A stretch of DNA of 22,392 nucleotides, from the IMG/VR virus record IMGVR_UViG_3300042429_001131, positions 1 through 22,392 of that record; one strand, given 5' to 3'. A model generated the notes under the pieces. That model was not told the DNA's origin. It saw nothing but the letters and a program-made list of their open reading frames with translations, and did not search any database. Both the position numbers and the translations under genes were made by a program. This document shows positions 1-6,613 of this stretch, piece after piece; the first letter of the stretch is position 1; each line of letters starts with the position of its first letter. Source of the DNA: a virus.

Positions 1-108
1 AATTTCACCGTTTTTCTTCAATATATTAGACAAAGACTCCATTGAAATATCGAAAATCACTCCAGTCTCTTTATCTCTTAGAGTTATGATACTATTCCCT
101 TCAACACA
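1..108 (-). other. Intein N-terminal segment inside the large terminase
   Basis: The segment starts at Cys173 of the terminase and runs CVEGNSIITLRDKETG, then an I-x-M-E-S-L stretch, to the window edge (36 residues seen). This matches intein block A: Cys1, a small polar stretch, a hydrophobic strand, then a basic turn with T-G and a second strand. It falls just after R-G-S-T-I-Q, where gp17 homologues go straight into the Walker B strand, so it interrupts conserved extein sequence. Inteins at conserved terminase sites are known, including the naturally split AceL-TerL intein. Whether this one is contiguous or split, and whether it carries a homing endonuclease, cannot be seen here. Confidence 0.82.
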
Positions 109-624
109 TTGGATGGTGCTTCCCCGTGCTGCTGAACTACTTGTAGTTGCAATTCCAATATTAGAACCATTGGAAAATTCGGTGCTTTCCTGACCCCATG
201 TTGTAACTCCGGGTTTCAACCAGTTGGGCAATTCCTCATATGCCAATTTGACACGCTTGAAGATCATTTTGGCAGTGTCTTCCTTGTTTGCAACGATCAC
301 GGTATTTCTATAATCCTTGAAACAAGTCTCATGCAATGCCAAGATGGTTAGACATGTAGTTTTTCCCGATTGACGGCTTGAGTTTACAATATTGAATCTA
401 TTATCCCTAAAAGCATTTAATAACCTTTTCTGATATGGTAACAAGGGAATTTTTATCTTCCCCAAATCCGGCTCAATAATAAAGAAATAATTTTCTGCAA
501 AATATAAAATATCATCTTTACATTTTTGAATCTCCACCACCATTTCTGGAGTATATTCAAACGTAGCATTTGCAGTGGGAAGATTCGGATTCCCCATGTA
601 AGAATGTTTCTTTTTAGCTGCCAT
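1..624 (-). CDS. Terminase large subunit (T4 gp17-like), N-terminal part, interrupted by an intein
   Basis: This is the motor ATPase that packages DNA into the prohead. The gene is partial: 208 codons run from the ATG at 624 to the left edge with the frame still open. Residues 64-65 (YQ) fit the adenine-binding Q motif, and residues 82-90 (SSRQSGKTT) are a Walker A loop of the T4 gp17 type (SRQxGKTT). Residues about 145-170 follow the gp17 pattern LPxxLxPGxxxW, NGSxIG and SSxxAxRG that leads to the Walker B strand. Instead of Walker B, residue 173 is a Cys that opens an intein-like sequence. The start is fixed by the first ATG and a CTAAATA box 6 nt upstream. The stop codon of the upstream neck-like gene lies inside that box. 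The family call is from recognised motifs and order of motifs; the C-terminal nuclease lies outside the window. Confidence 0.9.
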   Translation of the reverse strand, partial: MAAKKKHSYMGNPNLPTANATFEYTPEMVVEIQKCKDDILYFAENYFFIIEPDLGKIKIPLLPYQKRLLNAFRDNRFNIVNSSRQSGKTTCLTILALHETCFKDYRNTVIVANKEDTAKMIFKRVKLAYEELPNWLKPGVTTWGQESTEFSNGSNIGIATTSSSAARGSTIQCVEGNSIITLRDKETGVIFDISMESLSNILKKNGEI

Positions 625-630
625 TTGTAT

Positions 631-636
631 TATTTA
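631..636 (-). promoter_or_regulatory. YTAAATA late-promoter-like box of the terminase gene
   Basis: Minus-strand CTAAATA, then 6 nt, then the terminase ATG at 624. The TAA of the box is also the stop codon of the upstream neck-like gene. It resembles the T4 late promoter TATAAATA. Confidence 0.6.
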
Positions 637-1425
637 GAAATAATTCCCGTAAACACTACCATCACTACCTCCGGTGGATGGGGGGAACACATCCCTTTGC
701 ACGATTTCATCGGAATTTTGTGTATAAATCTTGTTATCGTCCAGCACACTTGAGAGTTCGGGGAACATGACGGAGGACAGCTTGCCAAAATACGAATTGT
801 CTGCAATCTGCTGGTTATATTCCTCCCTTGGTTCGTTGGTGGTGAAGTTATGCTCACTACGGACAGCTTTGAGCCTCCACACATAATGTCCCATTGCTGG
901 ATTGAGTTCCGCCTGATCCTCATCTAAGGCTTCTGTCACCTCAAATATCTTGGCTCCCCTACCATTTGGTCTATCACAACCGAATGGATACACAATGATC
1001 TTATCCTGTGATTTGGGTTCCACTGGATGGTTCTGGAAATAGCTTAGGGATGCGAATTTTGTTTCGAAATCGTCAATATGTAGATATAATGTTATGGTAT
1101 CGGGAGAATCCATACCAGCCAGAGCATATATGGGGGAACCGTTCTCCATCTGGATATATGCCTTGATTTCCACGGCACTCAACCAATACATGGTTGTATG
1201 TTCCCCATATATGGAATTCATCTGATCGGGTTCAAACGTGTTGACTTGGTATCCGATTGTCACTCCATAGTTATTGATAAGTTCCCCAAATTGGGAATTG
1301 AATATTGCCCGTTCCGCCTGAAAGTTGGACGGATCGGCAAATCCCCCACAATTGGGGCGATAAACACCAGCGAAGATGTTTTCAGGGGTGAGACATGATA
1401 AAGGTATTGTAGGACATCCAGCCAT
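634..1425 (-). CDS. Putative neck protein (T4 gp14-like)
   Basis: A 263-aa protein that I assign only tentatively. In T4, gp14 is a 256-aa neck protein that joins the filled head to the tail, and it is encoded a little upstream of gp17; here the gene sits directly before the terminase. The middle has the pattern Y-G-E-H-T-T-M-Y-W-L followed by a stretch S-Q-D-K-I-I-V-Y-P-F and K-I-F-E-V-T-E-A-L, which resembles the part of gp14 where a flat strand (D-L-I-Y-F-P) leads to F-E-I-x-x-V. The C-terminus is rich in Gly, Ser and acidic residues. There is no signal peptide or membrane segment. Its ATG shares one base with the stop of the upstream gene (TAATG at 1423-1427), so it is probably translated by coupling; it has no clean YTAAATA box. 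A different head-completion or connector protein is possible. Confidence 0.5.
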   Translation of the reverse strand: MAGCPTIPLSCLTPENIFAGVYRPNCGGFADPSNFQAERAIFNSQFGELINNYGVTIGYQVNTFEPDQMNSIYGEHTTMYWLSAVEIKAYIQMENGSPIYALAGMDSPDTITLYLHIDDFETKFASLSYFQNHPVEPKSQDKIIVYPFGCDRPNGRGAKIFEVTEALDEDQAELNPAMGHYVWRLKAVRSEHNFTTNEPREEYNQQIADNSYFGKLSSVMFPELSSVLDDNKIYTQNSDEIVQRDVFPPSTGGSDGSVYGNYF

Positions 1426-1781
1426 TATTTTTTAATTTCTACGATTTTCCCACATTGTTGCCCATGAAGATTTGTAAACAGCTTCAATATCTGATTGCTA
1501 TTTTTTCTTTTGATCTCCTTACCATCCTTGAACTCCACACCATTGAGTTGTCCCAATTCTTTCAACAGATCATCCCCAATCAAAATCTCTCCCGCTGTTC
1601 TGATCTTCTTATATGGTCCTTTGTTCCAAGGTATCTTTCTTGTGAGGGGATCGATTGTGATGTTTTCACCCTTCCCATTACTCGGATGAATGGATTGTTT
1701 GATACCCCCAAAACCATCCTTGTGTCGATACTCAAGTATCACACCATTGCGCTCTTCGAAAAATTCCAGAAAGGACTTCAT
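1425..1781 (-). CDS. 118-aa hypothetical phage protein with capsid-targeting-like N-terminus
   Basis: I do not recognise the family. The start is set at the ATG at 1781, five codons inside the longest open frame (which would begin with TTG at 1796), because a TTAAATA box lies 5 nt upstream. The N-terminus M-K-S-F-L-E-F-F-E-E resembles the capsid-targeting peptide of T4 internal protein III (M-K-T-Y-Q-E-F-I-A-E). The rest is basic and soluble, with a Gly/Lys-rich middle (residues about 15-50) and a hydrophobic-basic C-terminus. An intrinsic terminator lies directly upstream, so it is probably transcribed from its own promoter together with the neck-like gene, whose ATG overlaps its stop. The location among head genes fits a small head or packaged protein, but that is inference. 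Confidence 0.7.
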   Translation of the reverse strand: MKSFLEFFEERNGVILEYRHKDGFGGIKQSIHPSNGKGENITIDPLTRKIPWNKGPYKKIRTAGEILIGDDLLKELGQLNGVEFKDGKEIKRKNSNQILKLFTNLHGQQCGKIVEIKK

Positions 1782-1786
1782 GATAC

Positions 1787-1792
1787 TATTTA
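1787..1792 (-). promoter_or_regulatory. YTAAATA late-promoter-like box of the 118-aa gene
   Basis: Minus-strand TTAAATA, then GTATC, then ATG. The box begins within 2 nt of the U-tract of the terminator at 1795-1826, so if that terminator works, transcription of the next gene has to start at this box. Confidence 0.65.
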
Positions 1793-1794
1793 AC

Positions 1795-1826
1795 AAAAAA
1801 AGAGGGAATCATCACGATCCCCTCTT
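1795..1826 (-). terminator. Intrinsic terminator after the acidic head/core gene
   Basis: Read on the minus strand, AAGAGGGGATC (1826-1816), loop GTGAT, and GATTCCCTCTT (1810-1800) form an 11-bp stem with one G-T pair, followed by a run of T (1799-1795). It starts about 26 nt after the stop codon at 1852. Confidence 0.8.
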
Positions 1827-1851
1827 CTTAGGTTTATTTTTTTTATTCACA

Positions 1852-2490
1852 TCAACGGAAGAAGTCTTCCGCTTGTCTGATGTCTGAAACTTTGTTCTGT
1901 TTGCCCATATCGGGTTGTCTTGCACCATGGAGAGCATGACCGTAATCACCGTCATTACCAACCTTATCGGTGGTTCCCACTACCTTGGTTTTTTGACCCT
2001 TTGGTTGGGGACGACCATTAACCTTGTTGCTACGACCTTGGAGTTTGTGTTGTTGACCACCACCTTTGCCATCCTTGGCACCTACGGTTCCGTCATTACC
2101 AACCTTATCAGTTGGGAAGGTTCCGCGCTCTTCATCTTCGTCATAAGAGAAATCGTCATCCTCTTCTTCGTTGTCTTCATCCATTTCATCATCTCCACCA
2201 AAATCATCTTCGGTATCAAAGTCAAGATCATCATCTTCACCCATGTCCATGTCTTCTTCTCCACCACCGACAGCGGCTTGAAGTAGGTCGAGGAATTGTT
2301 GGGCAACGGCACGATCAATGGTAAGAGTAACTTGATCCTCTTCACCACCAAATTCGTCATCTCCAAACTCATCGTCCATGGGGGCATCACCAAGGCCAAG
2401 GGCATCAACTTCTTGAGCATCCTCTTGTTGGTCAAAATTATTACCCATAACGGATTCAAACAACTTATCAAATGTAGATTTCTTAGTCAT
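1852..2490 (-). CDS. Possible nested C-terminal product of the acidic head gene
   Basis: ATG at 2490 (codon 139 of the 350-aa frame) is preceded by CTAAATA and a 5-nt spacer, the same arrangement as at the other late genes. The 212-aa product would begin MTKKSTFDKLFESVMG, which matches the F-D-x-[LV]-[YF]-E-S pattern at the N-termini of three other proteins in this window. The box also encodes residues L-N-T-F of the long form, so chance is not excluded. Nested in-frame scaffold genes are known (for example lambda C/Nu3), and this would be a similar arrangement. Confidence 0.5.
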   Translation of the reverse strand: MTKKSTFDKLFESVMGNNFDQQEDAQEVDALGLGDAPMDDEFGDDEFGGEEDQVTLTIDRAVAQQFLDLLQAAVGGGEEDMDMGEDDDLDFDTEDDFGGDDEMDEDNEEEDDDFSYDEDEERGTFPTDKVGNDGTVGAKDGKGGGQQHKLQGRSNKVNGRPQPKGQKTKVVGTTDKVGNDGDYGHALHGARQPDMGKQNKVSDIRQAEDFFR

Positions 2491-2904
2491 AAATGTATTT
2501 AGTCTATCTCTTGCAATTTTTTTGGATTCCTTGTGAATTCTCTCTTCCGCTTCCTCTCTTTGGATTCCACTCTCCATTCTTGCAATTTCTTTTTTAAGAG
2601 ATTCTTTCTGTTTATCAGAAAGATTGGGATTCTTCAACTTTTCTTTAAGCTTATCAAGATTATCATACTTACGCTCTTCATCCTCATCATAAGTATCATT
2701 CAGAGCTTTATGATAACCGCTTTTCTCAGATGGGCCACCTTTTTGCAAGGGATTTGTTTCATTGAAAGCGTTTTTGGATTGCTTGGGAATTTTTTTGGAC
2801 TTGTTGATCACTTCATCAGCACATAGATCACATTTTTCCTCCACTACGGCAACTTTTTTAAGCATTTGTCCGTAGATATCCCCCAATGTTGGTTGTTTTT
2901 TCAT
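1852..2904 (-). CDS. Acidic head/prohead-core-like protein with internal in-frame start
   Basis: A 350-aa protein of unrecognised family. Residues 1-138 are charged and helical, with a Lys/Glu-rich coiled-coil stretch at about 75-130 and a C-x-x-C (residues about 25-28). Residues about 139-155 (MTKKSTFDKLFESVMG) look like a fresh N-terminus. Residues 170-260 are extremely acidic (Asp/Glu/Gly runs) around a compact segment V-T-L-T-I-D-R-A-V-A-Q-Q-F-L-D-L-L. The C-terminal 90 residues are Gly/Lys-rich and contain T-D-K-V-G-N-D-G twice. Acidic, low-complexity composition next to neck and terminase genes fits a prohead core, scaffold or internal protein, but I cannot name a T4 counterpart. The start has a TTAAATA box 6 nt upstream, and an intrinsic terminator follows the stop. 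Confidence 0.72.
   Translation of the reverse strand: MKKQPTLGDIYGQMLKKVAVVEEKCDLCADEVINKSKKIPKQSKNAFNETNPLQKGGPSEKSGYHKALNDTYDEDEERKYDNLDKLKEKLKNPNLSDKQKESLKKEIARMESGIQREEAEERIHKESKKIARDRLNTFMTKKSTFDKLFESVMGNNFDQQEDAQEVDALGLGDAPMDDEFGDDEFGGEEDQVTLTIDRAVAQQFLDLLQAAVGGGEEDMDMGEDDDLDFDTEDDFGGDDEMDEDNEEEDDDFSYDEDEERGTFPTDKVGNDGTVGAKDGKGGGQQHKLQGRSNKVNGRPQPKGQKTKVVGTTDKVGNDGDYGHALHGARQPDMGKQNKVSDIRQAEDFFR
2496..2501 (-). promoter_or_regulatory. Internal YTAAATA box within the acidic head gene
   Basis: Minus-strand CTAAATA, CATTT, ATG (2490). It lies inside an open reading frame, unlike the other boxes. Confidence 0.45.
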
Positions 2905-2910
2905 ATAAAG

Positions 2911-2916
2911 TATTTA
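2911..2916 (-). promoter_or_regulatory. YTAAATA box of the 350-aa acidic head gene
   Basis: Minus-strand TTAAATA, CTTTAT, ATG (2904), within a 36-bp gap. Confidence 0.6.
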
Positions 2917-2940
2917 ATGATTGTCGATGATTTTTCAATA

Positions 2941-3351
2941 TTATACTGTGAGTGATGCTCCCAACGTGAATAATTCATCAATTTCATCAGAATCTAATCC
3001 AAGCACTGTCGCAATATTGAGTATGGTTGGGGAATTTCTTTCGAAATTTGCCCCGTTTTGAAATGCAGTAATGGCCAATATCTTTTCAGCACCATCGGGA
3101 AGAGCGTTGAGAATTTGAACAACTGCATCATATAATGTTGCATCACCATAAGGAGTAAGCTTGAGTGCCGTATGTGCTTGCCAAGCCGATATAGAGTTTG
3201 ACAATCCGTTTTTTAAACTCACTTCAAACTTATCAGCATTGTTAGAACTACCCTCCCAAATTGTATAAGGAGTGGATGTGGTAGTTCCTTCCGCATTATC
3301 AATACGTTCGATAATTTCTTTAGTGTCTGCGTTGTAAATGATACGTGTCAT
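2941..3351 (-). CDS. Small tail-fibre-associated protein
   Basis: A 136-aa protein encoded 4 bp after the tail-fibre gene. The N-terminus (M-T-R-I-I-Y-N-A-D-T-K-E-I-I-E-R) is a short strand-turn-strand. The C-terminal half has a helical pattern ending R-N-S-P-T-I-L-x-I-A-x-x-L-G-L-D-S-D-E-I-D-E-L-F, preceded by a segment with A-L-P-D-G. This 'L-x-A-L-P ... R-x-S-P-x-x-x-x-L-x-x-x-L-G-L-x-x-x-x-I-D-x-L-F' layout is common in small phage proteins encoded next to tail or fibre genes; their role (assembly or minor tail component) is not settled. The start ATG has only a degenerate CTAATATC before it, so it is probably read from the fibre mRNA. No signal peptide or membrane segment is visible. Confidence 0.65.
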   Translation of the reverse strand: MTRIIYNADTKEIIERIDNAEGTTTSTPYTIWEGSSNNADKFEVSLKNGLSNSISAWQAHTALKLTPYGDATLYDAVVQILNALPDGAEKILAITAFQNGANFERNSPTILNIATVLGLDSDEIDELFTLGASLTV

Positions 3352-3355
3352 GATA

Positions 3356-4699
3356 TTAGGCGTTAAGTGTTACCGTAGCTCCACGGGCAATGAGAGTATT
3401 TCGAGCAGTTACGGCGGCGGGTGTTAGTGCGGCAAGACCAGAACTAGTTCCCCCTGATAAATTAACTGCCCTACCCGATCCCCATGTGGTTGTTCCGTTG
3501 GTTCCGTTGAGAGTTGCAAGAGCCACTAGAATGTTCTCAACACTAGCTTGGGTGAGGGCTGCACCAGTTATTGAGACGGGACCACCGATATTTTTAAGAG
3601 TTCCGTTTGTGGGTATAGTTACATTAGCCAATGATGGAGTGACGCTGGTAGAGATACCAGACCCAACAGTAACTAAAGCTGGAAGACTTAACGTAGTGAG
3701 GGACGACATGTTGTTTGGCGAAACGAATCCACCAACAGTAACTAAAGCTGGAAGACTTAACGTAGTGAGGGACGACATGTTGTTTGGCGAAACGAATCCA
3801 CCAACAGTAGTTAGAGCCGAGGCACTTAAAGTAGTGAGGGAACCCATAAATGCTGGGTTAAGATTACCCCCAACTGTAGTCAATGCTGGAATACTTAAAG
3901 TTGGGAGGGAAGCCATGTTGTTTGGGGTAAAACTACCCCCAACTGTAGTTAGAGCTGGAAGACTTATTACTGTGAGATTAGCTGCACTGGCAGGAGCAAA
4001 CGTGGTTCCGACTGTAGTTAGAGCTGGAAGACTTATTACTGTGAGATTAGCTGCACTGGCAGGAGCAAACATGGTTCCAACTGTGGTCAATACAGGTAAG
4101 TTAAAAGCGGTGAGAGACGGCATATTAGTAGGAATGATACCACCCCCCACAGTCATCAATGTTGGAAAACTCAAGGTATTGAGTGTAGTCATATTGGTAG
4201 TGTTCAAACTCAACCTAATTGTAGATAGGGATGGGAAACTTAACGTGCTTAGAGAAGGAAGTGCGCTTGAAGTCAAATTACCTCCGATGAAAGCCAGACT
4301 AGAAAGGTTTACACTAGAAAGTGTCGGTATATTAGTGGGGTTATAGTCATTGGCAATCATTACCAAATCAGGTAATGAGATTCCCGTAAGTGTAGTTGCA
4401 CCCAATTCATTAGGAGAAAATCCACTTACACATGGTTTTGGATCGGTGACTCCATTAGATGTGACAATACGTATATCTAATGGGATTAGCATGATCGGTT
4501 GTGATGGTGTGCCTGTTAGTGTCATTATGGGCATACGAGAAGATTGTGATGCCTCAATTTGTTCATTGGCTCCAATGTTGGTGTATATCAATATATTACT
4601 AAGAGATGCGGTATAAGTATCCCCCGATTGGTTCAATATAAAACTCTCATGCCCATCGATGGGATTCGGTGCTACATCTAATTGGGAAATCTTTGGCAT
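3356..4699 (-). CDS. Tail fibre / adhesin with 23-residue leucine-rich-type repeats
   Basis: A 447-aa receptor-binding candidate. The start is the ATG at 4699, 38 codons inside the longest open frame, because TTAAATA lies 5 nt upstream and the longer frame would overlap the divergent gene. Residues 1-50 (PKISQL, P-x-D-G, L-x-x-x-G-x-x-x-x-x-x-S-x-x-x-I-L) look like the virion-attachment N-terminus of many phage fibres. The middle is about eleven repeats of 23 residues of the form LxxLSLPALTTVGGxxxPNN, like the BspA/TpLRR leucine-rich class found in surface adhesins. The C-terminus has N-G-T-N-G-T-T-x-W-G-S-G and an A-x-x-A-R-x-x-L-x-x-R-G-A-T-V-T-L-N-A ending, frequent in such proteins. Two repeat pairs are nearly identical at the DNA level, so the array may expand or contract. 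It is followed after 4 bp by a small fibre-associated gene. Confidence 0.8.
   Translation of the reverse strand: MPKISQLDVAPNPIDGHESFILNQSGDTYTASLSNILIYTNIGANEQIEASQSSRMPIMTLTGTPSQPIMLIPLDIRIVTSNGVTDPKPCVSGFSPNELGATTLTGISLPDLVMIANDYNPTNIPTLSSVNLSSLAFIGGNLTSSALPSLSTLSFPSLSTIRLSLNTTNMTTLNTLSFPTLMTVGGGIIPTNMPSLTAFNLPVLTTVGTMFAPASAANLTVISLPALTTVGTTFAPASAANLTVISLPALTTVGGSFTPNNMASLPTLSIPALTTVGGNLNPAFMGSLTTLSASALTTVGGFVSPNNMSSLTTLSLPALVTVGGFVSPNNMSSLTTLSLPALVTVGSGISTSVTPSLANVTIPTNGTLKNIGGPVSITGAALTQASVENILVALATLNGTNGTTTWGSGRAVNLSGGTSSGLAALTPAAVTARNTLIARGATVTLNA
3663..3800. repeat. Perfect 69-bp tandem duplication in the tail-fibre gene
   Basis: Copies at 3663-3731 and 3732-3800 appear identical base for base and extend about 9 bp into the next, diverged unit. 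Each encodes one 23-residue repeat. Identity without silent changes points to recent duplication. Confidence 0.92.
3942..4079. repeat. Near-perfect 69-bp tandem duplication in the tail-fibre gene
   Basis: Copies at 3942-4010 and 4011-4079 differ at two positions near their ends (GTGGTTCCG versus ATGGTTCCA). They encode two adjacent 23-residue repeats containing A-P-A-S-A-A-N-L-T. Confidence 0.9.
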
Positions 4700-4704
4700 G
4701 GTAA

Positions 4705-4710
4705 TATTTA
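4705..4710 (-). promoter_or_regulatory. YTAAATA box of the tail-fibre gene
   Basis: Minus-strand TTAAATA, TTACC, ATG (4699). It shares the 52-bp divergent gap with a plus-strand TAAATA at 4733-4738. Confidence 0.6.
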
Positions 4711-4714
4711 ACGA

Positions 4715-4742
4715 TTGACATATCAAAAACTCTAAATAAATC
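4715..4742 (+). promoter_or_regulatory. Possible promoter of the sugar / clamp-loader operon
   Basis: A perfect -35 hexamer TTGACA (4715-4720) and a TAAATA at 4733-4738 precede the 73-aa gene. The spacing to TAAATA is only 12 nt, and the 16-nt alternative TAAATC is a poor -10, so the call is weak. TAAATA here is 13 nt from the ATG, unlike the 5-6 nt at late genes. Confidence 0.35.
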
Positions 4743-4751
4743 CCTACATCA

Positions 4752-4973
4752 ATGAAGAAAAACACAATACTAAAAAAATTGGAACTCCACGAAGAGAAAA
4801 TCATAAAATCCATAACAGATTTACAGGATTTTCTTCATACCGTGGATGATGAGGAAATTTCTCAAATGGCAGACGATCTATGTGAGACTTTACAAGAATG
4901 TCTATATGAGAATGACATTTGCAATTTGGAAAACATCAGGGAATTTGTAGAAAACGTATATGAACAAGCTTAA
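4752..4973 (+). CDS. 73-aa acidic helical protein of unknown function
   Basis: A small protein I do not recognise. It is predicted almost fully helical from its heptad-like Leu/Ile spacing (L-K-K-L-E-L-H-E-E-K-I-I-K-S-I) and is acidic in the middle, with three Cys. It is the first gene after the divergent gap and overlaps the next gene by 14 bp (4960-4973), so it belongs to the operon leading to the sugar genes and the clamp loader. Its reality is supported by that overlap and by the fibre gene's corrected start, which removes the conflict between them. There is no obvious Shine-Dalgarno sequence. Confidence 0.65.
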   Translation: MKKNTILKKLELHEEKIIKSITDLQDFLHTVDDEEISQMADDLCETLQECLYENDICNLENIREFVENVYEQA

Positions 4974-5877
4974 TTTATTAATTTTAGGAAAGGGTTACGT
5001 TGGTAATCATCTTCACAATCATTTGAAAAATGATTTCAATGTGATTATTAGATCGGCGGAAGAAATAGATTACCATAAAATGGAAATCCTTCATAAATTT
5101 CTTCTCAATAATGATATTGACACCGTAATAAATTGTTCGGGTTTCACTGGAAGACCCAATATCGATGAAGCGGAGAGAAAAAAAGAACTTTGCTGGGAAC
5201 TCAACACCGCTTCCCCTCTAAGGATAAATACCGTATGCAATTTGAGAGGTGTTAATTATCTTCATGTTTCATCCGGCTGTGTTTATGATGGTTATGAAAA
5301 GGTGTGGAATGAGGAAGATTCCCCGAATTATGGATTATTCTGTAATAGAGCTTCATTCTATTCCAAATCCAAACATGCCTTTGAAAACCTATCAAAAACC
5401 ATGGATAACGTAATTCTACGGGTTCGTATGCCATTTCATTATGAATCATCCGGTAGGAATTATCTGGATAAGATTCGCCAATACAACGATCTGATCAATT
5501 TCCGCAATTCCAAGACATATATTCCCGATTTCTGCGAATTCGTAAAGAATCTCTTGATTAAAAAAGTTGGTAAATGGAAAGGACAGGATATTTATAATGT
5601 CATCAATCCGGGAGCATTGACTACTCAGGAAGTATGTGATACCATGAAAGAATACGGATTCCACAACGATAATTGGAAATTTGTATATCTTGCCGATCTT
5701 CCCATTGCCACTGGTAGGAGCAATTGCGTTCTGGATGGCTCAAAATCAAAAGAAATCTACGAGATGAGATTTGAGAAAGATGTGATGAAAGAGTGCTTTG
5801 AGAAAATGCTTGAGAAACAAGCGGAAGATAAAAGAATTAAAAACGAAATAGAGGAGAAATATGCAAGAAATGATTAA
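4960..5877 (+). CDS. Extended-SDR sugar-nucleotide reductase/epimerase, RmlD-like
   Basis: A 305-aa NAD(P)-dependent enzyme of the extended short-chain dehydrogenase family. Residues 10-15 (GKGYVG) are the Rossmann GxGxxG loop, S104-S105 fit the active-site serine region in HVSSGCVYDG, and Y134-S-K-S-K138 is the catalytic YxxxK. The short length and the overall layout are closest to dTDP-4-dehydrorhamnose reductase (RmlD) and the related plant 3,5-epimerase/4-reductase. The likely reaction is reduction of a nucleotide-linked 4-keto sugar. The next gene is an RmlA-like nucleotidyltransferase that overlaps it by 17 bp, so the two probably act in the same pathway; no RmlB or RmlC is in the window. 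The last 30 residues are a charged helix. Exact substrate unknown. The start overlaps the preceding gene and lacks a Shine-Dalgarno sequence. Confidence 0.85.
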   Translation: MNKLNLLILGKGYVGNHLHNHLKNDFNVIIRSAEEIDYHKMEILHKFLLNNDIDTVINCSGFTGRPNIDEAERKKELCWELNTASPLRINTVCNLRGVNYLHVSSGCVYDGYEKVWNEEDSPNYGLFCNRASFYSKSKHAFENLSKTMDNVILRVRMPFHYESSGRNYLDKIRQYNDLINFRNSKTYIPDFCEFVKNLLIKKVGKWKGQDIYNVINPGALTTQEVCDTMKEYGFHNDNWKFVYLADLPIATGRSNCVLDGSKSKEIYEMRFEKDVMKECFEKMLEKQAEDKRIKNEIEEKYARND

Positions 5878-6613
5878 ACGTGGAATTGTGCTTTCTGGAG
5901 GAAAAGCCACGAGATTATACCCGATTACCAAGGTTATATCGAAGCAACTTTTACCAATTTTCAACAAGCCCTGCATCGCATTTCCACTTCAAACGCTGAA
6001 AGATATGGGATATTTTGATATTCTCATCATTAATGCCGACGAGGATCAACAGAAACAATTCAAGATTCTACTTGGAGATGGGAGTAAATTCGGATTAAAT
6101 CTATCATACGCAATCCAAGATTCTCCCAAAGGATTAGTCGATGCTTTTATCGTTGGGGAAGAATTTGTCAAAGATGCAGATGAAATCTGCCTGATTCTTG
6201 GTGATAATGTTATTATTGGTAATTCCCCAATACAACCACAACCGAACACCATCTACACATATAAAGTGAAAGACCCATCCGCCTATGGTGTGGTTGAAAC
6301 AGATGAAGATGGCAATATTATTCAAATTGTGGAGAAACCGAAAGAATTTATTTCCGAAGATGCAGTGATTGGTCTTTATGTGTTTTCCAATGAAGTTGTG
6401 GAAATGGCTAAGAAAGTCAAACCATCTGCTAGAGGAGAACTGGAAATTGTTGACCTGATTCGCATGATGAATGATAAAGAAGGTGTTGGTGTTGAGAAAT
6501 TGGATGGATTTTGGTTCGACATTGGTGACACTAATTCGCTCCTAGACTGTGCAAATTTGGTTCGGACTATTGACAATCGCTCAAACCATGCTATTGGTTT
6601 GGTAGGCATATGA
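5861..6613 (+). CDS. rmlA: RmlA-like glucose-1-phosphate thymidylyltransferase (short form)
   Basis: A 250-aa nucleotidyltransferase that would make dTDP-glucose (or a related NDP-sugar) from sugar-1-phosphate and an NTP. Motifs follow RmlA in order: LSGGKATRLYPIT (residues 11-23; the usual G-x-G-T-R-L is G-K-A-T-R-L here), KQLLPIFNKP (28-37), LLGDGSKFGLNLSY (70-83), SPKGL (88-92), LGDN (113-116, metal/nucleotide site), EKPKE (158-162), GLYVF (171-175), GELEIVDL (192-199) and a W-F-D-I-G-D-T segment near 218-224. Typical RmlA is about 290 residues; about 40 C-terminal residues of the helical oligomer/allosteric region are missing, so feedback control may be altered. GAGGAG just upstream of ATG 5861 is one of the few clear Shine-Dalgarno sequences; an ATG three codons later is an alternative. 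The stop overlaps the clamp-loader start (ATGA). Confidence 0.88.
   Translation: MQEMIKRGIVLSGGKATRLYPITKVISKQLLPIFNKPCIAFPLQTLKDMGYFDILIINADEDQQKQFKILLGDGSKFGLNLSYAIQDSPKGLVDAFIVGEEFVKDADEICLILGDNVIIGNSPIQPQPNTIYTYKVKDPSAYGVVETDEDGNIIQIVEKPKEFISEDAVIGLYVFSNEVVEMAKKVKPSARGELEIVDLIRMMNDKEGVGVEKLDGFWFDIGDTNSLLDCANLVRTIDNRSNHAIGLVGI

Noticed and set aside
2082-2471. 129-aa and other open frames overlapping the acidic head gene
   Set aside because: They are frame shadows of the Asp/Glu-rich coding region, with no start signal.
3663-4079. CRISPR-like pattern of regular repeats
   Set aside because: The 69-bp units are tandem without spacers and encode protein repeats.
3390-4346. A 318-aa plus-strand open frame opposite the tail-fibre gene
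   Set aside because: It is the mirror of the fibre repeat array; the repeats keep the opposite strand open. It has no start signal and no protein-like composition.
4700-4813. Longer 485-aa form of the tail fibre
   Set aside because: The extra 38 residues are hydrophobic, overlap the divergent 73-aa gene and lie upstream of the YTAAATA box, so the ATG at 4699 is preferred.
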